64,000 nt of DNA from Harmothoe impar (lineage: Eukaryota; Annelida; Polychaeta; Phyllodocida; Polynoidae). The stretch is taken from assembly GCA_947462335.1 (NCBI GenBank), contig OX381721.1, positions 13,343,910 to 13,407,909 of the forward strand, in the 5' to 3' direction. The number at the start of each line of letters is the position of its first letter. The first letter of the stretch is position 1. Both the position numbers and the translations under genes were made by a program. Positions 37,571 to 51,900 of the stretch are shown piece after piece. The notes under the pieces are model-generated. The model saw only the letters and a list, made by a program, of their open reading frames with translations, searched no databases and was not told the DNA's origin.

Positions 37571-40251
37571 ATTTCTATTTTACTGTATTACTGGTGTATG
37601 ATCTTTAATTTGATACCAAATATACCAATATTTCTCCCTTTTTATCATATATTTCTCCCTTTTTATCATGTTTTTCAGTAAAGATTAGCAAAAAAGGAAA
37701 ACCTGATTTCTATGATGCGCGCGGTCATCAATGAATATAATAGCAAAAGAAATGGCAAAATGTTCCTTAAAATGGTGTTAAAATGTGCCCTTTCCCCCAA
37801 TAAATTACCCCCTTATCGAGGGTCCTCACCGGTCTGTGCATGCCCATGGCCCGAAAGTGAACCCTTTCCCTTGAAATTGTGTTCCCACACGTTATCCAAA
37901 TCTCAATTCAATTCAAAAAAAAGTTTTTACCTGAACAAACAATCTGCAAATGAATGCAGTTATCAATAGTCCACCCAGGGGACACAAGAAGATATTATAC
38001 GTCCTGTAGTACAGACTGAATTTATGATGCACAAAATATCTCCTTTTAGCTTTAGTTTAACACAAATAATTAAAAAATCCTTCATAGGTGATATTGCTTT
38101 GGGAGGGGAGGGGAAAATCTGAGGAAGTGGCCCCGGGTGTTTCATTCCCCCAAAACAGATATCATGCATAGTATTAGCAATCTCTATCAGTATTCCCCCA
38201 TAATAACACCGACCTGTTTGTTCATCAATAGCCGGTGTGTGTATTAGATAACCACATGCCGGCCCTGTGCCTCCACATTGGTGTATTGAGGGAAATTGGA
38301 TTACAAATAATTCTATACCAACTCCACACTGCCCCTAGCTGCACACCGCCATGAGCTCATCTATCACATTGGGAGATGGCCCATTGGCAGTGTTCAAACT
38401 GGTACTAGGGATTCTGTGTGATCTGTGGCCTAAACTCTGTCTCCATCCCCTTGTACCATGCTGCACCCAGCTACTGATCAGCTTGGCCATCGGTGACAGC
38501 CTTACTATAGGGTATTCCCATACACAAAGGACAAGAAATGCCCACACGGCCATTTAGGCCTCTGCTCTTTCCCGTGAGGTTCATTTCTATAAGAATAAAC
38601 CAACTAATACGAAGGTCAGCACGTTTAAAAGTATGCGTTCTTCCACAGATGAATGTTCCTGCATCATGGGGAGTATATCATGTATCGTCATGTACTTGGT
38701 GACAGTGTATGGTAGACCCCATATACCCTACACTCCCCCTACCTATGATTACCCCATGATTAGGGGTCTTCATGCAGACATGAGGGACTATTTGTTTGCC
38801 TGTGGGGTGGATGATCACTCCTATTACCCCCATAGCAACCATCATTCTACGACACCAGGGACGTGAATGGGGTCCAGAATAGGTCCTTGTACAACTCCCC
38901 ACAGCTGTCATCAAAGAGACTGATACAGGTTTCATAAAAATGATGGCTTTGTTATGACAGCCTTTTTTGTCATCATATCACCGGCACAATATTATCTGTA
39001 AAGCCTACCCTATGTAGATAAAACCTCGAATGGGGTAACTTTTACTAATTGAATAGATAACTTCAAGAGACAGCTGCCTACACTGGTGTATGATACAGCT
39101 CTCAGCGTCAACAGAATGATTCCTAAAGACAACTATAGTATTAGGGAGTATTGTGGAATTGGGTGGACATATCCAGATGCCATTTAAAAATGTCAACACA
39201 GCCGTACAGGGAAACCTGAATTACTGTATACATAGTATTGGCTGGGATGAATGTTAGCTGAGTGGGAGGGTGAGGTGGGGTGATTACATGCTAGATGGGG
39301 GTCCTGGGGCCACCACCCTGTACCCGGGGATATAACTCACTCCCACTCGTCCTCTGACCAACTATATGAGCAGGTCTGTGAGTATATCTGTATTGCTCAC
39401 ATACCCCTGGTGATAACAGCACATGCCCATCACCGCCAACTAACTGAAACCAAGCAGATTAAGGTAAGATAGTGTATTCTCACATCTATAATAGTTACCT
39501 TTTGAAGCCTGTATATAAAATTTCCAGAAAAAGACAATTTAATAATCAAATCAAATCTGTACTTTATTTAAATATGGCAATAACTACAGGAGCTTTCACA
39601 TAATGTCATATTCTAATGGTAACGCACAATAATCTTATCAAATAAAGTTATATAGCATCTGTTTGTGATCAATCTACACCATGGAGATGTATGCGACAGT
39701 GCTTTATGGGCATGACATTTAATTTTTGCCGATATGATTTAAGTCGTTATTTGTCTTAATAACCATACTTTACAATTCAGGGATTTGTCATGGCTACAAA
39801 TTCCTCTTGGAATGTTTTCTTGTAGTATTATGAATGAGATACTTATAAGACGTAAAAGTGCTGTGGGGCTAGAGACAGGGAAGGAAATGGCTTTTACATG
39901 AGAGGGGACAGGACTTAAGAATCCTTCAAAACTTCATCTATAAGTCGACAATGTTTCCTGCGAGAGAGGGGTAACGGACCCATGCCTTATCTATAAACCT
40001 AAAATTTAATAGGAAAATCTTGCACATGGCAAAGCAGTATTCTGAAAGCCTTGACAATGTTTCTACTAGTCTAGTAATGATGGCGACTATATAGTCTCCT
40101 ATATATGACAAAATAACTGCCATAGGTCAAATGGAAATACTACTTTATAGCATTTGACCTTATTCTACTTTTCGGTGCCCTCAGTAGCCTATAACATCAG
40201 CCATACGTCATCCTACTAGATTGTGTATTCATATCACTAAAAGTGCCGTCT

Positions 40252-40506
40252 ATTAATGTGCCTCTACATGGGTACCCACACTTTTGACCATGTCGGCGTG
40301 TCGATTTTTAGCAAAAGGGGCGTGTCGCTGCGTCGATTTTTAGCTATATAAGAACTTAGAGAAAGAGCCCAGTGGGTCGATTTTTATCCCTTCTTTCCCT
40401 GTGTCCGTCGATTTTTAAAAGGGCCGTGTCGCACGTGTCGATTTTTAAAAGGGCCGTGTCGCCGTGTCGCACGTGTCGATTTTTACCCATGTAGAGGCAC
40501 ATTAAT
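40252..40506. mobile_element. 255-bp element with perfect 23-bp terminal inverted repeats
   Basis: Both ends read ATTAATGTGCCTCTACATGG followed by GTA (inverted at the right end) with no mismatch over 23 bases. The interior contains five or six copies of GTCGATTTTTA joined by GGGCCGTGTCG words. No coding frame. The perfect ends suggest a young element or a conserved structure. Confidence 0.75.
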
Positions 40507-42065
40507 GGATGGATTCACCCACGGCGCAAGTAAAAAGTAGTATAAGCATGTCGCGATCTACGGCTCTCCATCAACTGTGTTTATGCTCGATTTATTTGCT
40601 TCACAGTGTAGCCTGCAGTGTGATGTTACTTATAGTATCATTGTTCAGGACTCGATGCTTAAGGCTGCCAATGAACTTCTGGAATAGTAGGCTACCACAT
40701 GACAGTTTCGCCACAGTCAGCTGTCCTATGAGATGGTCGTACATGATATGTACATATAATATGCCACAAATTAGGGCCGAATCACTTATTAATTTCTGGT
40801 GTTTGTGTGTGTGTGGGGGGGGGGGGGGGGTCTTGGTGGATTTACCAACAAGGTCAATTCTCTTTCCACACACCCCCGACCCCCCACAAATTACCTGAGA
40901 GTAATGTTGATCCCCGACTTAGTTCTATTTTTCAGAAATGCCCCCCCCCCCCCCAATTGCATACACTTGTAAAATTATGCGTTTTTGCGATGAATTAAAT
41001 ATTCAATGTCAACCAGGAATGAAGGTTTATCAAGTTTTGCCCTCCCCCCGCCAATCGAGGGTTTGCTTTACAATATGACCGCCCCCTCCCCCTTTATCCA
41101 CCAAGTGCAATTTATTACCTTGCAATAAATCTATCTTTACACTTTTGAGATGTTTATAAGGTGTTTAGTGTAAAAATCTTGCGATACTTGCTGGTGAGTG
41201 ATAATAGTCAAACCTTCTTACTTCACTCAATCACCGTTTTTGGACTAACATACCATTGCCTTTAAAGGTACTCGCTGCAATAGTCTTTGCTGGAACCTGG
41301 TGTGTGGTGATAGAAAGAAGTTGTTATTCTTTTCCAGAAAAATGGGGGGGGGGGGCGCATCTTGTCTGCATGTATTTTGAATTGTCATATAGGCCTAGAC
41401 TATAACAGAGGACTATGATATGTAAGTGTTAACTTAATTGGCATGGGTTAGATGTATAGAATCTATAGTGAAGTTTGTTTTATCTTCAAATGAGTATTAC
41501 AGAAATATGAGTAGCGTGACATGTGATTTTTTTCCCATTTCCTATTTGATTATGTTTTCAGCTAGTATAATCCAAAGTGATCTCCGGATGGCAATAGAAC
41601 AACATGACACAATCGTGTTCATCTGACCACCAACCAAAAATTTTCCCATAACCATAGTTAAGAGTTAGTTTTCATGCAGCTTTCCCATAAAATTGAGCAC
41701 CCTAACATGGCATTTTCTTTACATTTGTTACTTCCTAATATGATAAACTATTTCTATGCACAGTTATTTGCAGATATCAATGGAATATCTAGATCATCTA
41801 ACACGTAGAAATTCCCTTTAAGTCTCAGGGTCGAATAAGTATAGGTGTATCAGCTCCATGCAGTGGTAGAGCAGTTCCATAAAATGGTACAAACCATTGC
41901 CACTCCTTTTGATAAATCCAAAGTGTGAGATTTAACCACAGTGGCACAACATGTCACAAGCGCAACACCACGACCAATCTAGGTGATTGTGGGTATGAAT
42001 CCACCTCCTATAGGGATTTCTAAAAACTGCAGGCAATTTGCTGGGGTTTAAGCCATTAGGGACAC

Positions 42066-42235
42066 AAAATTACGGTGGGTTGCCAACTGGTAGTGTTGGA
42101 TGCTCTCTATCCTTCAACAATAAGTTCAAGTCCTAGCGGAAGTAATGCAATGTGCATGTGCTAGGTTAATTTCATTTTTCATTTTATTATGTAATTTGTT
42201 ATTATTCAACCCAATAAAACACTTTAAAAAAAAAA
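42066..42235 (+). mobile_element. Possible tRNA-derived SINE with poly(A) end
   Basis: A tRNA-like half with a B-box-like AGTTCAAGTCCT (about 42122-42133) is followed by an AT-rich tail that contains AATAAA and ends in a run of A at 42225-42236. The A box is weak. Tentative. Confidence 0.3.
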
Positions 42236-42935
42236 AATTCAAAGTGACACAGTTGGGATCTTTACTTGCAGGCGTTGTAGAAGTAGATAATCTGTGTTGT
42301 GTTAGAATATCATCTGGCTTCTTTCTTTATAAAGAAAGCTTTTAATCAACTCCGGCCAAAGTAAAATTGATCGTACTACCCTCATCCATTGTATAAACTG
42401 TATCTAGACTTTGAAGAAAGCCCATCATATAACCAGCACCTGAGGTGTTACTTAGTGTTACTTAGGGCATTTTACTTCTGTTATATACTTCAAGAAAAAC
42501 CTTGCATGATCTCCATGAAACAGGGGTGTGGGAAACAACTTGACTCGGGAGGTGGGGGAGGTTTAAAGCCAAAGCCAATGAAGTTCAAAATGGTGGGCTA
42601 TTCTGAGCATCAAAAGTGATGCAGTGAGAAGTTTGTTGCTGGTGTCCCCAAGGAATATGTTCAAAAACTTTGAAAATATTGACATATTTTCGTGGGATAA
42701 AACACAGGCTGTTGCCAAAATTAACAACATTTCAACGTACTAAATTTTGCGACATTTAAAGGAATACCCCTAAAAAACAGCCCCCTAAGAATAGGGTAAA
42801 AGGGGGCCCCTCCTTCATATACCACTAAAGAAATTGGTCCCCCCCCCTTACATGCACATCCCCCCGGCCATAAATAGGGTTAGTATTGACTGTTTGCTAA
42901 TTAACTCTGTTGTTGTGTATTTTACAGATTACAGT

Positions 42936-45900
42936 ATGGCATCCCGGCCCAACAGTCTGGGTAAGCTGCCACACACAGTGACCGTGGCGGGACACAACAT
43001 GCTCGTACACCGCTTCCACACGCAACATGTGAGTTAACGCTTTAATGGTGGAGTTCATCTCTCTACTTATAAGCCTTTAGAGCACACAAGGGATCACATG
43101 TATTTGTAAACCGTTATTATGGTAAAGCAGGAGTCTGTAAAAAGAAATCCTCAGACAAAACCTATTCCACCTAGTGGATGTCACATAGCCAATGAAGTTA
43201 TATTTGATGTTGGTCCAACAATGGTCGTACACCAGCCCATCCTCAATAAATATGACCGTCTTCACACATGGGTCAGTAGCTGGTCAGTTATATGCCAACG
43301 TTCTATGCCACTTATCAATTTCCATCGTTGGTCTATTGGTGTTTGCCAAGAGTGGAGTAAAAACCAGATGTATAAAAACAAATAGGGTACAAAATGGCTG
43401 CAAGCACATAATATATACACAGAGAAAAAAGTGAGAGTCAGCTGGACTGCACAGGTCGCTAAAACCTACCAGTTAAAGTTGACTGTGGAGTGTATCCAGC
43501 ATTGCTGGACCTTCATGCCAATGTGAGTCCAGCATTGCCCGACTTTCTCTCCAAACAGGGTCTAACAATGCCTGATTTATTGGTCATAGGTGAGAGTCAG
43601 GCAATGCTGCACTCTCTATGGCTGACCATGGCTCACTCTGACATGATAATTTGTGTCTTGTCTGTCTGTCATTCGAGAATCAGGCTCACTCTTAAAAAGG
43701 TGTAACTTTCTATGACCATTAGGGAGGCTCAGTATGACTGTTGTTTAAGGAAAGTGAAGCTCCAGCAGACTATCACACCTGAGTCAGCAGTGCATGATGC
43801 TGGGGAGAGTCCAGCTGACGCTGACTATTTTCTTAGTGTAGCCTAATATTTTTAGTTTAATGTGTTAAATGTTCAATGGAGAGTTGCTACAGCTGTATAA
43901 AGCTACAATTAATCATTGGACGGTTTTCCCTATCAATGCGAAGTTATTATGTGTCTGGTTAACCACAATGTGTTTATTTCATTACATTGGTTGAAATTAC
44001 CATGCAGGTATCTACCATTTATCAAACCATATTGTTCAGTATACGCATATGTGAGGTGTGAGTTCACAAGCCTTTATCCAAACTCTTCTATTTAAAAAGC
44101 AAAAGGAAGTGAATATCCCATCTTTTGTATTTCAGATACCTGCAGCCTACCGCCTGGTGTGTGCAGGGGCGATGTCCTGTACTAAAGTCATACCAAACTC
44201 TTGTATTTCAGGTACCTGCAGCCTACCGCCTGGTGCGTGCAGTGCTGATGTCCTGTACTGAAGTACTACCAAACTCTTGTATTTCAGGCACCTGCAGCCT
44301 ACCGCCTGGTGTGTGCAGTGCTGATGGCCTGTACAGAAATCATACCAAACTCTTGTATTTCAGGTACCTGCAGCCTACTGCCTGGTGTGTGCAGGGCTGA
44401 TGTCCTGTACTGAAGTCCTACCAAACTCTTGTACTTCAGGCACCTGCAGCCTACCGCCTGGTGTGTGCAGTGCTGATGGCCTGTACAGAAATCATACCAA
44501 ACTCTTGTATTTCAGGTACCTGCAGCCTACTGCCTGGTGTGTGCAGGGCTGATGTCCTGTACTGAAGTCATACCAAACTCTTGTATTTCAGGCACCTGCA
44601 GCCTACCGCCTGGTGTGTGCAGGGCTGATGTCCTGTACTGAAGCCATACCAAACTCTTGTATTTCAGGTACCTGCAGCCTACCGCCTGGTGTGTGCAGAG
44701 GCCTCTCTGGGTAAAGACGTTGGTCAGGATGAGTTCCCATCCGAGTCTCACCTTCTGGGCCACATACAGAATGCACACAGCTTTAGTTTCACTGATTCTC
44801 ACACGGGGGTACTGCGAGCCTTCCTCACCCTGGCGCCCTCTGCCTACAGCCGCATGCTGAACCCTCTGCTGGCTGATGGCATCATTATTTGTGATGTAGC
44901 CATCAAGGCACAGGTCATACAGGGACTCATACAAGTGGCACTCAACCTAGCCACAGACCTGGGCTATGAGGTATGTATTTTACTATTATTTAGGCCACTC
45001 CAAAAAGATGTTCTTCCTTATCACCAAGCACGGGGGACAAAATGAGTAGGCCTAGAGAAATGTCAACTCTCTGATCTAAATTCATATCAAGTAAACAGGA
45101 ATTAAATAGCCTGCAAGGGTTGTGATTATCCGGAATTCTATAGCCCATTCACTGCAACCTCTAGTATGATACCGAATATGCACAAATTTTTCCATTTATA
45201 TCCTTAAATATTGCAACTAAGAAAGCATTTAGTGACGGGCTCAGTGATGAGGAACAACCTTAAGTTTATTTTGGAATAGCCTTATTACACGACTTAACCA
45301 GTGTTAACATTATGTCTTGGATTTAAGACGTAAACCCTTCATGGGTGTGCGTCATATTTCCTGGCGTACCACATGACATAGACAGAGGTCTACGATAACC
45401 TGTCTGAACGACAGGTTTCTCCACGAGTGGTGCATTCGATCGTATCACACGAGGCAGAGACTGATTAGAGTGGATCTCTGTATTTCTTTTATGTAATTCT
45501 TGATTAATTTCATCAAAATATCCATTTAAAGATTGGTTTCATAGCTATTTTAGTGATGTCATCGTGGAGAAACAGGCTATGGACAATGAGCATCAGTTTT
45601 TCTACAGGGGTGTGGAGAACGGCTATTCTAGTACTTAAGCATAGTAACTTCGTTTCTCCACATGAAATTATATGTGGTACACCCTTTGCTGTCTTGGAGG
45701 CAATATCTCAGTGAGGCTTCCAGCAGTGTGGGCCTGCATCGACCAATCAGCACTCAGCAAGATAGCAATGTCAATCACTTTTTGTGACGTAAATGGCCTA
45801 TTTTTCTATGTATAAAACAACTATAACTCTGAAAAAAAAACATTGTGGTGAAAAAGAAAATTGTGAAAGAAAAATCTTTGAAATAAAGTGAAAATATTCT

Positions 45901-48900
45901 GACTTGAATTGGCGAACACATGACGGACACATGATAAATATGATTAACATGAATCATGATCAACATTATGAGAAACAATGTTCACAAGTATAGCAGAAAA
46001 ATAGAGGTCAACTGTTATTAGCTTTCTGAGTATAGCCTTATAATAATACCCATAGTCTGTTATGAGTATGTATACTGACTTGCGTTGGCAATATGGGATT
46101 AGGTAGAAGAATTGACATTGTAAACATCATCTTGCTAAAGAGTCTTGCTAGTTGAACATCTACAGTTGTTGCTGAAGAACTTGATCCTATTATGTAGAGA
46201 ATAATATATCTGCATATAAAAGACACAACTACAACAACAACAAAATTTTGAATTGACTTTTATTTAGCAGATACATTTATAGTGATCCTATTATCAGGAC
46301 ACAGTCGCAAATTGTATGAATCAATTCTGCCTAGAGAAAATGCTTCCGATACTGAAACCAACGCATGTTATACTTCCTGAGACTTGTGTTACTGAGATAA
46401 GGAAGGAGATGAAAATGAGAAACTAATGCAATGCCCGACTAAAGCCATGTTCCCAAATCCTTCCAAAGGAAGGCTCTGGTATCAACCACTATGACCTAGA
46501 ACTTGGATTTTGCTGGGTTTAGACAATTCCTCTGGTTAGCTCAGAACCAGCAAACAGGAACAGGAAATGGAACCAGAAGGTATGATGGTAAAACTACCAT
46601 CATACATACCGGTACCGATTCCTGTTTACTGCTTCCAAGCTACTGGGTCAGCGGGAATTGCCCAAACCCAGCAAAATCCAAGTTCAAGGTCATAGTGGTT
46701 ATTCAATTGTTACCAGAGCCTTCCTTTGGGGGGTTTGGGAGTATAGGATGTGCAGCGTCTAGACACTAAGGTCGACCTTGTACCACTGGTGCTGGGTGGT
46801 GACGGTGATGCTGACAGTACCTAGGTTGTACAAGGTGCACATGGTGTCTGGTGTATGTGAGTACATGTAGCAGTGGGCGGTTTGAACACACAGGACAGCA
46901 CAGCTAACCGCTGACTGCCGCCCTGCTTCCTGCAGGGGCTCACTCACGTACAGCGTGCTGCTTGGCAGGACAGCCAAGAAGTAGGACGAGGAACGCCTCT
47001 CTGCAACATGAAACATATGGCCAATAGTCAGTAGGGAGAGGAGAAAGGATTGGGTCAATGGTGATGTATTCCTAATTATGGTAACTCTTTAGATATTACA
47101 CTGGGAAGTATTCAGGGTTTTTTTTAACTTTGATTCTAGAACAGGTATATATTATCCTCAGATTTTGGCACTTGAAGATGCCACTTCTGCATCTCTTGTG
47201 AGACGTAGGCAGTGACTAAACACCCACATACCATATAGCTTACCAGGAACAGGCTACATTGCGAGAGCAGAGCCCAAGATCTCACAAGATTCCCCGAGTC
47301 ATTGTGAACAGAGTGGTTGCAGGAACAAATCCACACCAGTTAGATTTCTATACAGCCCTGCTGATAGCCACACTAGCTTTGCATCGTTCTGATTAGACTG
47401 TTGGTGAAGTATGATCTAGGTCATTACAGATGACCATGACACATAATTCGATTGCATATGGCCCCCAACACAATGTGTTCAATGTGTTGGGGGCCATATG
47501 TCATATGGCTCCCTTGCCATATCGCCCCATGATATATGGTCCCTAGGACATGCATGTCACATCGCCCCCTGCACATGCAAAATAATAGTAGAAATATTTC
47601 TGACTTGAGATGACAAACACCATTACTCTGAAAATGACATTGTAAAAATAAAAAATTGTCCGAGAAAAATCTTGGAAAAAAAGTGACTCGAGATGACAAG
47701 CACATAACAAAAATATTCAGGCGTCCAACCCACGCTGGTACAGGCTCAGGAACAACAGTGGTCACAGAGTCCTTGACTACAACACCTCCACCTGGTGTGG
47801 AGTGGTGACAGCACTGTTGCCGTGCTGCCAAAGCTATAGAGGAGTTGTGAGTTACTTTGTATTCATAGCAGCATCTAGCCAAGTTCCTTGTAATGGACAT
47901 ATTTTTACATGGCAGAGTATGAGGATATAGAATTCAATAAACAGCACCATCAAAATCCCTGATGCAATCATGTAATAACCAGGTGAAGAGGAGGAGAATA
48001 CAATATCATAGTCACACATGCTACATGTACAGCTGTGTATAGGGTTGGTGAATGGACGTCATCCGTTCATAACACCATACATCCTATGCTGAAACGCAGG
48101 TCTCGGTACCCCTCCAGCGGCAGTCGGAGTGGAGCTGGGACGCAACAAGGGACAAACCTGCCAAGTCACTACCCTGGTAACAAGTCACGAGAAATTCCCG
48201 GGAATTTTTGGGGATTCTGTGAGCAAAATTTCCTGTGATATCACGGGATTAAAAGATGTGATATTACAAGTAGAATCTTGTAGAATCACGGGATTTACCC
48301 CAGTCAATAAGCAGGATATGGGTTCAAATCCCCATGGTGCTCATAAAACGTCCATGATGTAGAATAGCCCTTTAGCTACAGCTACTGTATGTACTATGGC
48401 ACAGTCACCATTGGCCACAGTTCAGATACCTCTCCCAATACATGCCCCAGTAGAGTACATGTATCGGGAGGTTTTTATGTAAATATTTTGATCACTCACA
48501 CAGGACACATTCAGTAGAAACATGAAAGTCGTTAGTAATGGGATTCAAACTCAGGCAAACCTCTCTACCTATATTCTGTGATATTCAGAATACACTTAAA
48601 AAAAAATGCAAACATAGATATGAACGGGAATCCTGATGTGCATAACCCAGCCTGGAATAGAACCGGCTACCTTCACATCCATAGTCCCGTGCTCTCGCAC
48701 CTGACCTACTGGGGCTTGTATTGGGAGAGGTATCTGAACTGTGGCCAGTGGTGACTGTGCCTTAGTACACAGTAGCTGTTAGCAAAGAGGAAAGCAGGAT
48801 ACAAGGGACCTTTATCCCCTCCCCCCCCCCGATATAGCTCATTTAACCCAGACGTATCCTATGCTTTTAGCACTGAGCACTACATCTGTGTTCAATGAGC

Positions 48901-51900
48901 TTTTACGTAGACATAGCTCATTAAACGTATATGTTGACATTTTCACGTGCATTGGTGATAGTGCTAAAACCTACGTTACGTCTACGTTTTATGAGCTACG
49001 TCGGGTTTGCTAAAGCTCCCTATACGTGGAGGACCTCGGACCCTATACGTGCATTGGTGGCAATGCAAAAACCTGCATCATGTCTACGTTTTATAAGCCT
49101 TGCTAAAAGTCCATAGTGTCACCGGGGTGTTTTCTACAGGGAAAAATAGGGATCACGGAGGATAAATGTACCTATGCTTTCTATAGCAACTATATGTGAA
49201 CAACAAAGAAAATTAAAGGAGACTCAACAAATGGAACACCATTGTTATATCAAGCTCGATAATAGAAATGATAAGAAGAAATGTGTCTTTAAGTTTGTGA
49301 AAGGTTGAATAAATGTACATGGATCGTATACAGATTTTCCCAGCTATTAGGGATCTTTAGCAACCACGTAAAAGCTCATTTAACGCAGACATAGCAGTGC
49401 TGAAAGTGTAGGATACGTCAGCGTTAAATGAGCTGCGTCGGGTTTGCTAAAGGTTCCTGATATGCCTTAATATTTGCTCATTTCCCAAATCAGGAGAAGG
49501 GGACTGAAAGAGATTCGAGCTTGTTATCTATATCTATGAATGGAATATTCCTAAAGAATATAGTTCTTTTAAGCTGATACAAGATTACTGAGCCCTTTTG
49601 ACAATGTGTGATAAAACAAATGAGGCTAAACAATAAAATGAATGTACCCTATAGACTGCTTTCCTCTTTGCCAACAGCTACTATGTGTGCTATTGCACAG
49701 TCACCACTGGCCAGAGTTGAGATACCTCTCCCAATACATGCCCCAGTAGGTCAGGTCCTAGAGCACGGGACTCTGGATGTAAAGGTGGCAGGTTCAAATC
49801 CCGGGCAGCACATGCATATATGGGGGAGTGTTAGTAGGTAAAAGGAAAGTAATGGATATTTTTATAAGATTATTTAGAGAAATCACACGAGACACATTCA
49901 CTAAAACCATGCAAGTCTATTAGTAATGGGATTCAAACCCATGCACATCTCTTTACCAGAATCCTGTGATATAACGGGAAATTTTGCTCACAGAATCCCG
50001 TGATATGACGGGGATACAACCCGGGTTATTCCCGGGACTGACCCCAGTTTAACCTGTGTTATTCAGGGGGAATTCACGTGAATTAGTTTCCAGGGTAAAT
50101 GCCAGCAGGAGCATGGCAAGCAGTTTCAAAGTAGGGGGTACTGAGGGATATTTTGACCCGCATGTCCCGCCTGTCCCCCCCGGTTGCTACGCCCCTGTGC
50201 CACCCATTTTACCTGTAATCTTAAAAAAACATTTTCCCAGTAATCTTAACGAGTCCCCCCTCTTCCCTGGCACCACTGTAAGTCTGAAGGTAAATGCAGC
50301 AATGCTACCAGCTTACAGTGGTGCCATCTAGAGGAAAGGCCTGCAAACTTATTGAGTTTACCGGAAAAGTGGGCTTTTTAAGATTACAGATAAAATGGGT
50401 GGCGTCTAGTGACTTGCACTGTAAAAAATAGATGTACTTTTTACAGATTCACTCTGTAAAATTTAACTCTGATTCACCGTTATTTGGAATACAATGAAGC
50501 ATCGTAAATATCAGCCATTTCACAGTGGATCCTTGTTAAATGCTAACCTGGTTTGGATTACATTGATTCAACGTGAATTCATCTTCTAATGTCAAATCCC
50601 AGAGGGAGCCACATATAGTGGATCTTGCCATAGATAGGTGGCCTGGTCTGTAAGAGGATTTTTCTGGAGAGTGTGAGCCCTTGAAGTGGAGTATACATGT
50701 TGAAATAGTGGCAATTTTCAAGTAATCTATATGTTTGACAATTTAACAATTCAATCCTGTGATAGGTTTGACAAAATACCATGATCACTTGATGATATCC
50801 AGAAGAAAGTAGCTGTATGGATCTATACACCTATTTTTGTGGTAACATTCTATGCATATATCCTCACCTCTGGAAACTCTGCCTTGTATCAATCCTATAG
50901 AGTAAAACCTCTTGTATAGGCCAGGGCTAGTATGCAAGTCAGATTTACAGTGTGGTGTATAGGATAAGGACAAAGTCAAAGTATGGCTTATCTAAGTGTT
51001 TAGATGTATACTACAGTAACTAAAGTCACCGTAATCAGACTCCCTGTGAGGCTTATCGAATATTCTCTGTATATTTGAATACTCTGAATCTATTAATGGT
51101 GATTCTACATAAAATTAATGGTGATTCAACGTAAAATTAAGGGTGATTCTACGTAAAATGAACAGTGATTCTGCGTAAAATTATGGGTGACCATCACCGT
51201 TAAAAAGACAGTGAAAGTCATGTCCCAAAAGTTGCCGGTGATTCAACGTCATTTTGACGACTTTTTTTTTTACAGTGTGGCAGGTTGGTCCCCACGTGCA
51301 GCCGGGACATGTGCTCAGCCCAATATAAAGGGGCACTGGGGGTTCAAACAAAGTGAACAAGGCCATACACACAAGCTCACGCTTACCTTTGTTTTGTAGC
51401 TTGTAGTAGGCTGTTAGACCTTTTGGTGAATTGACACCCACGGGAATAGCACACATTTCCGTCTTCAAGGCACAACTATTGTCTGCTTCTATCCAAATCC
51501 AGCCCTGACAGTTTGATAGAGCATTGCAGCGGCCGGCGCACGCCTCTCGGGGCTCTTTGTGGCCCGATAGGAATCCATGAACACAGTCTCCTGGTTCATT
51601 CCTGTAGCCAGGAACTGACAACAAAGTACAATATGAGTGACATTTAGAGAAACATCGGGTATCATTTTTGGCAAAAATGTCTCACTCTCCCAAGCCTAAT
51701 GTCTGACCCCCACCCATGGTCTCAAGTACCGCGGAGGCTATGCATCTACCCCGCTCTCTTGGAGAGGAGTGGCTTTCCGCAAACTTTTTAGTTAACACCG
51801 GACTGGGATATACTGGGTATCACTTTTTGGTGAACATTAAGAAGCATGAATTACCAATAGTCTAAGTATTTAAATGCATCTATACCCTAAATAGTGCTTT

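Larger units (their letters stand above)
35868..42926. other. Intergenic region between the ODC-like and GNAT genes
   Basis: Promoters of two diverging genes should lie here. I see a CCCAGT-ended element (36369-37108), a small MITE (37431-37570), a 23-bp terminal-repeat element (40252-40506), several poly-G/poly-C runs (for example 40815-40830, 40940-40955 and 41345-41357) and a possible SINE end near 42066-42235. No family-supported exon was found; an open frame at 38633-38866 is unresolved. Confidence 0.4.

Noticed and set aside
38335..38553. A 72-codon minus-strand open frame as first exon of the ODC-like gene
   Set aside because: Its sequence does not resemble an ODC N-terminus, and no compatible phase-1 donor was found.
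44125..44400. An open frame through the 76-bp array
   Set aside because: The frame drifts through different unit frames and ends in a stop; the true exon starts only at 44668.
47424..47900. A 158-codon minus-strand open frame as a PAN gene exon
   Set aside because: No domain similarity. Including it would disturb the phase-1 joint between the two PAN exons, and part of it is a palindromic repeat.
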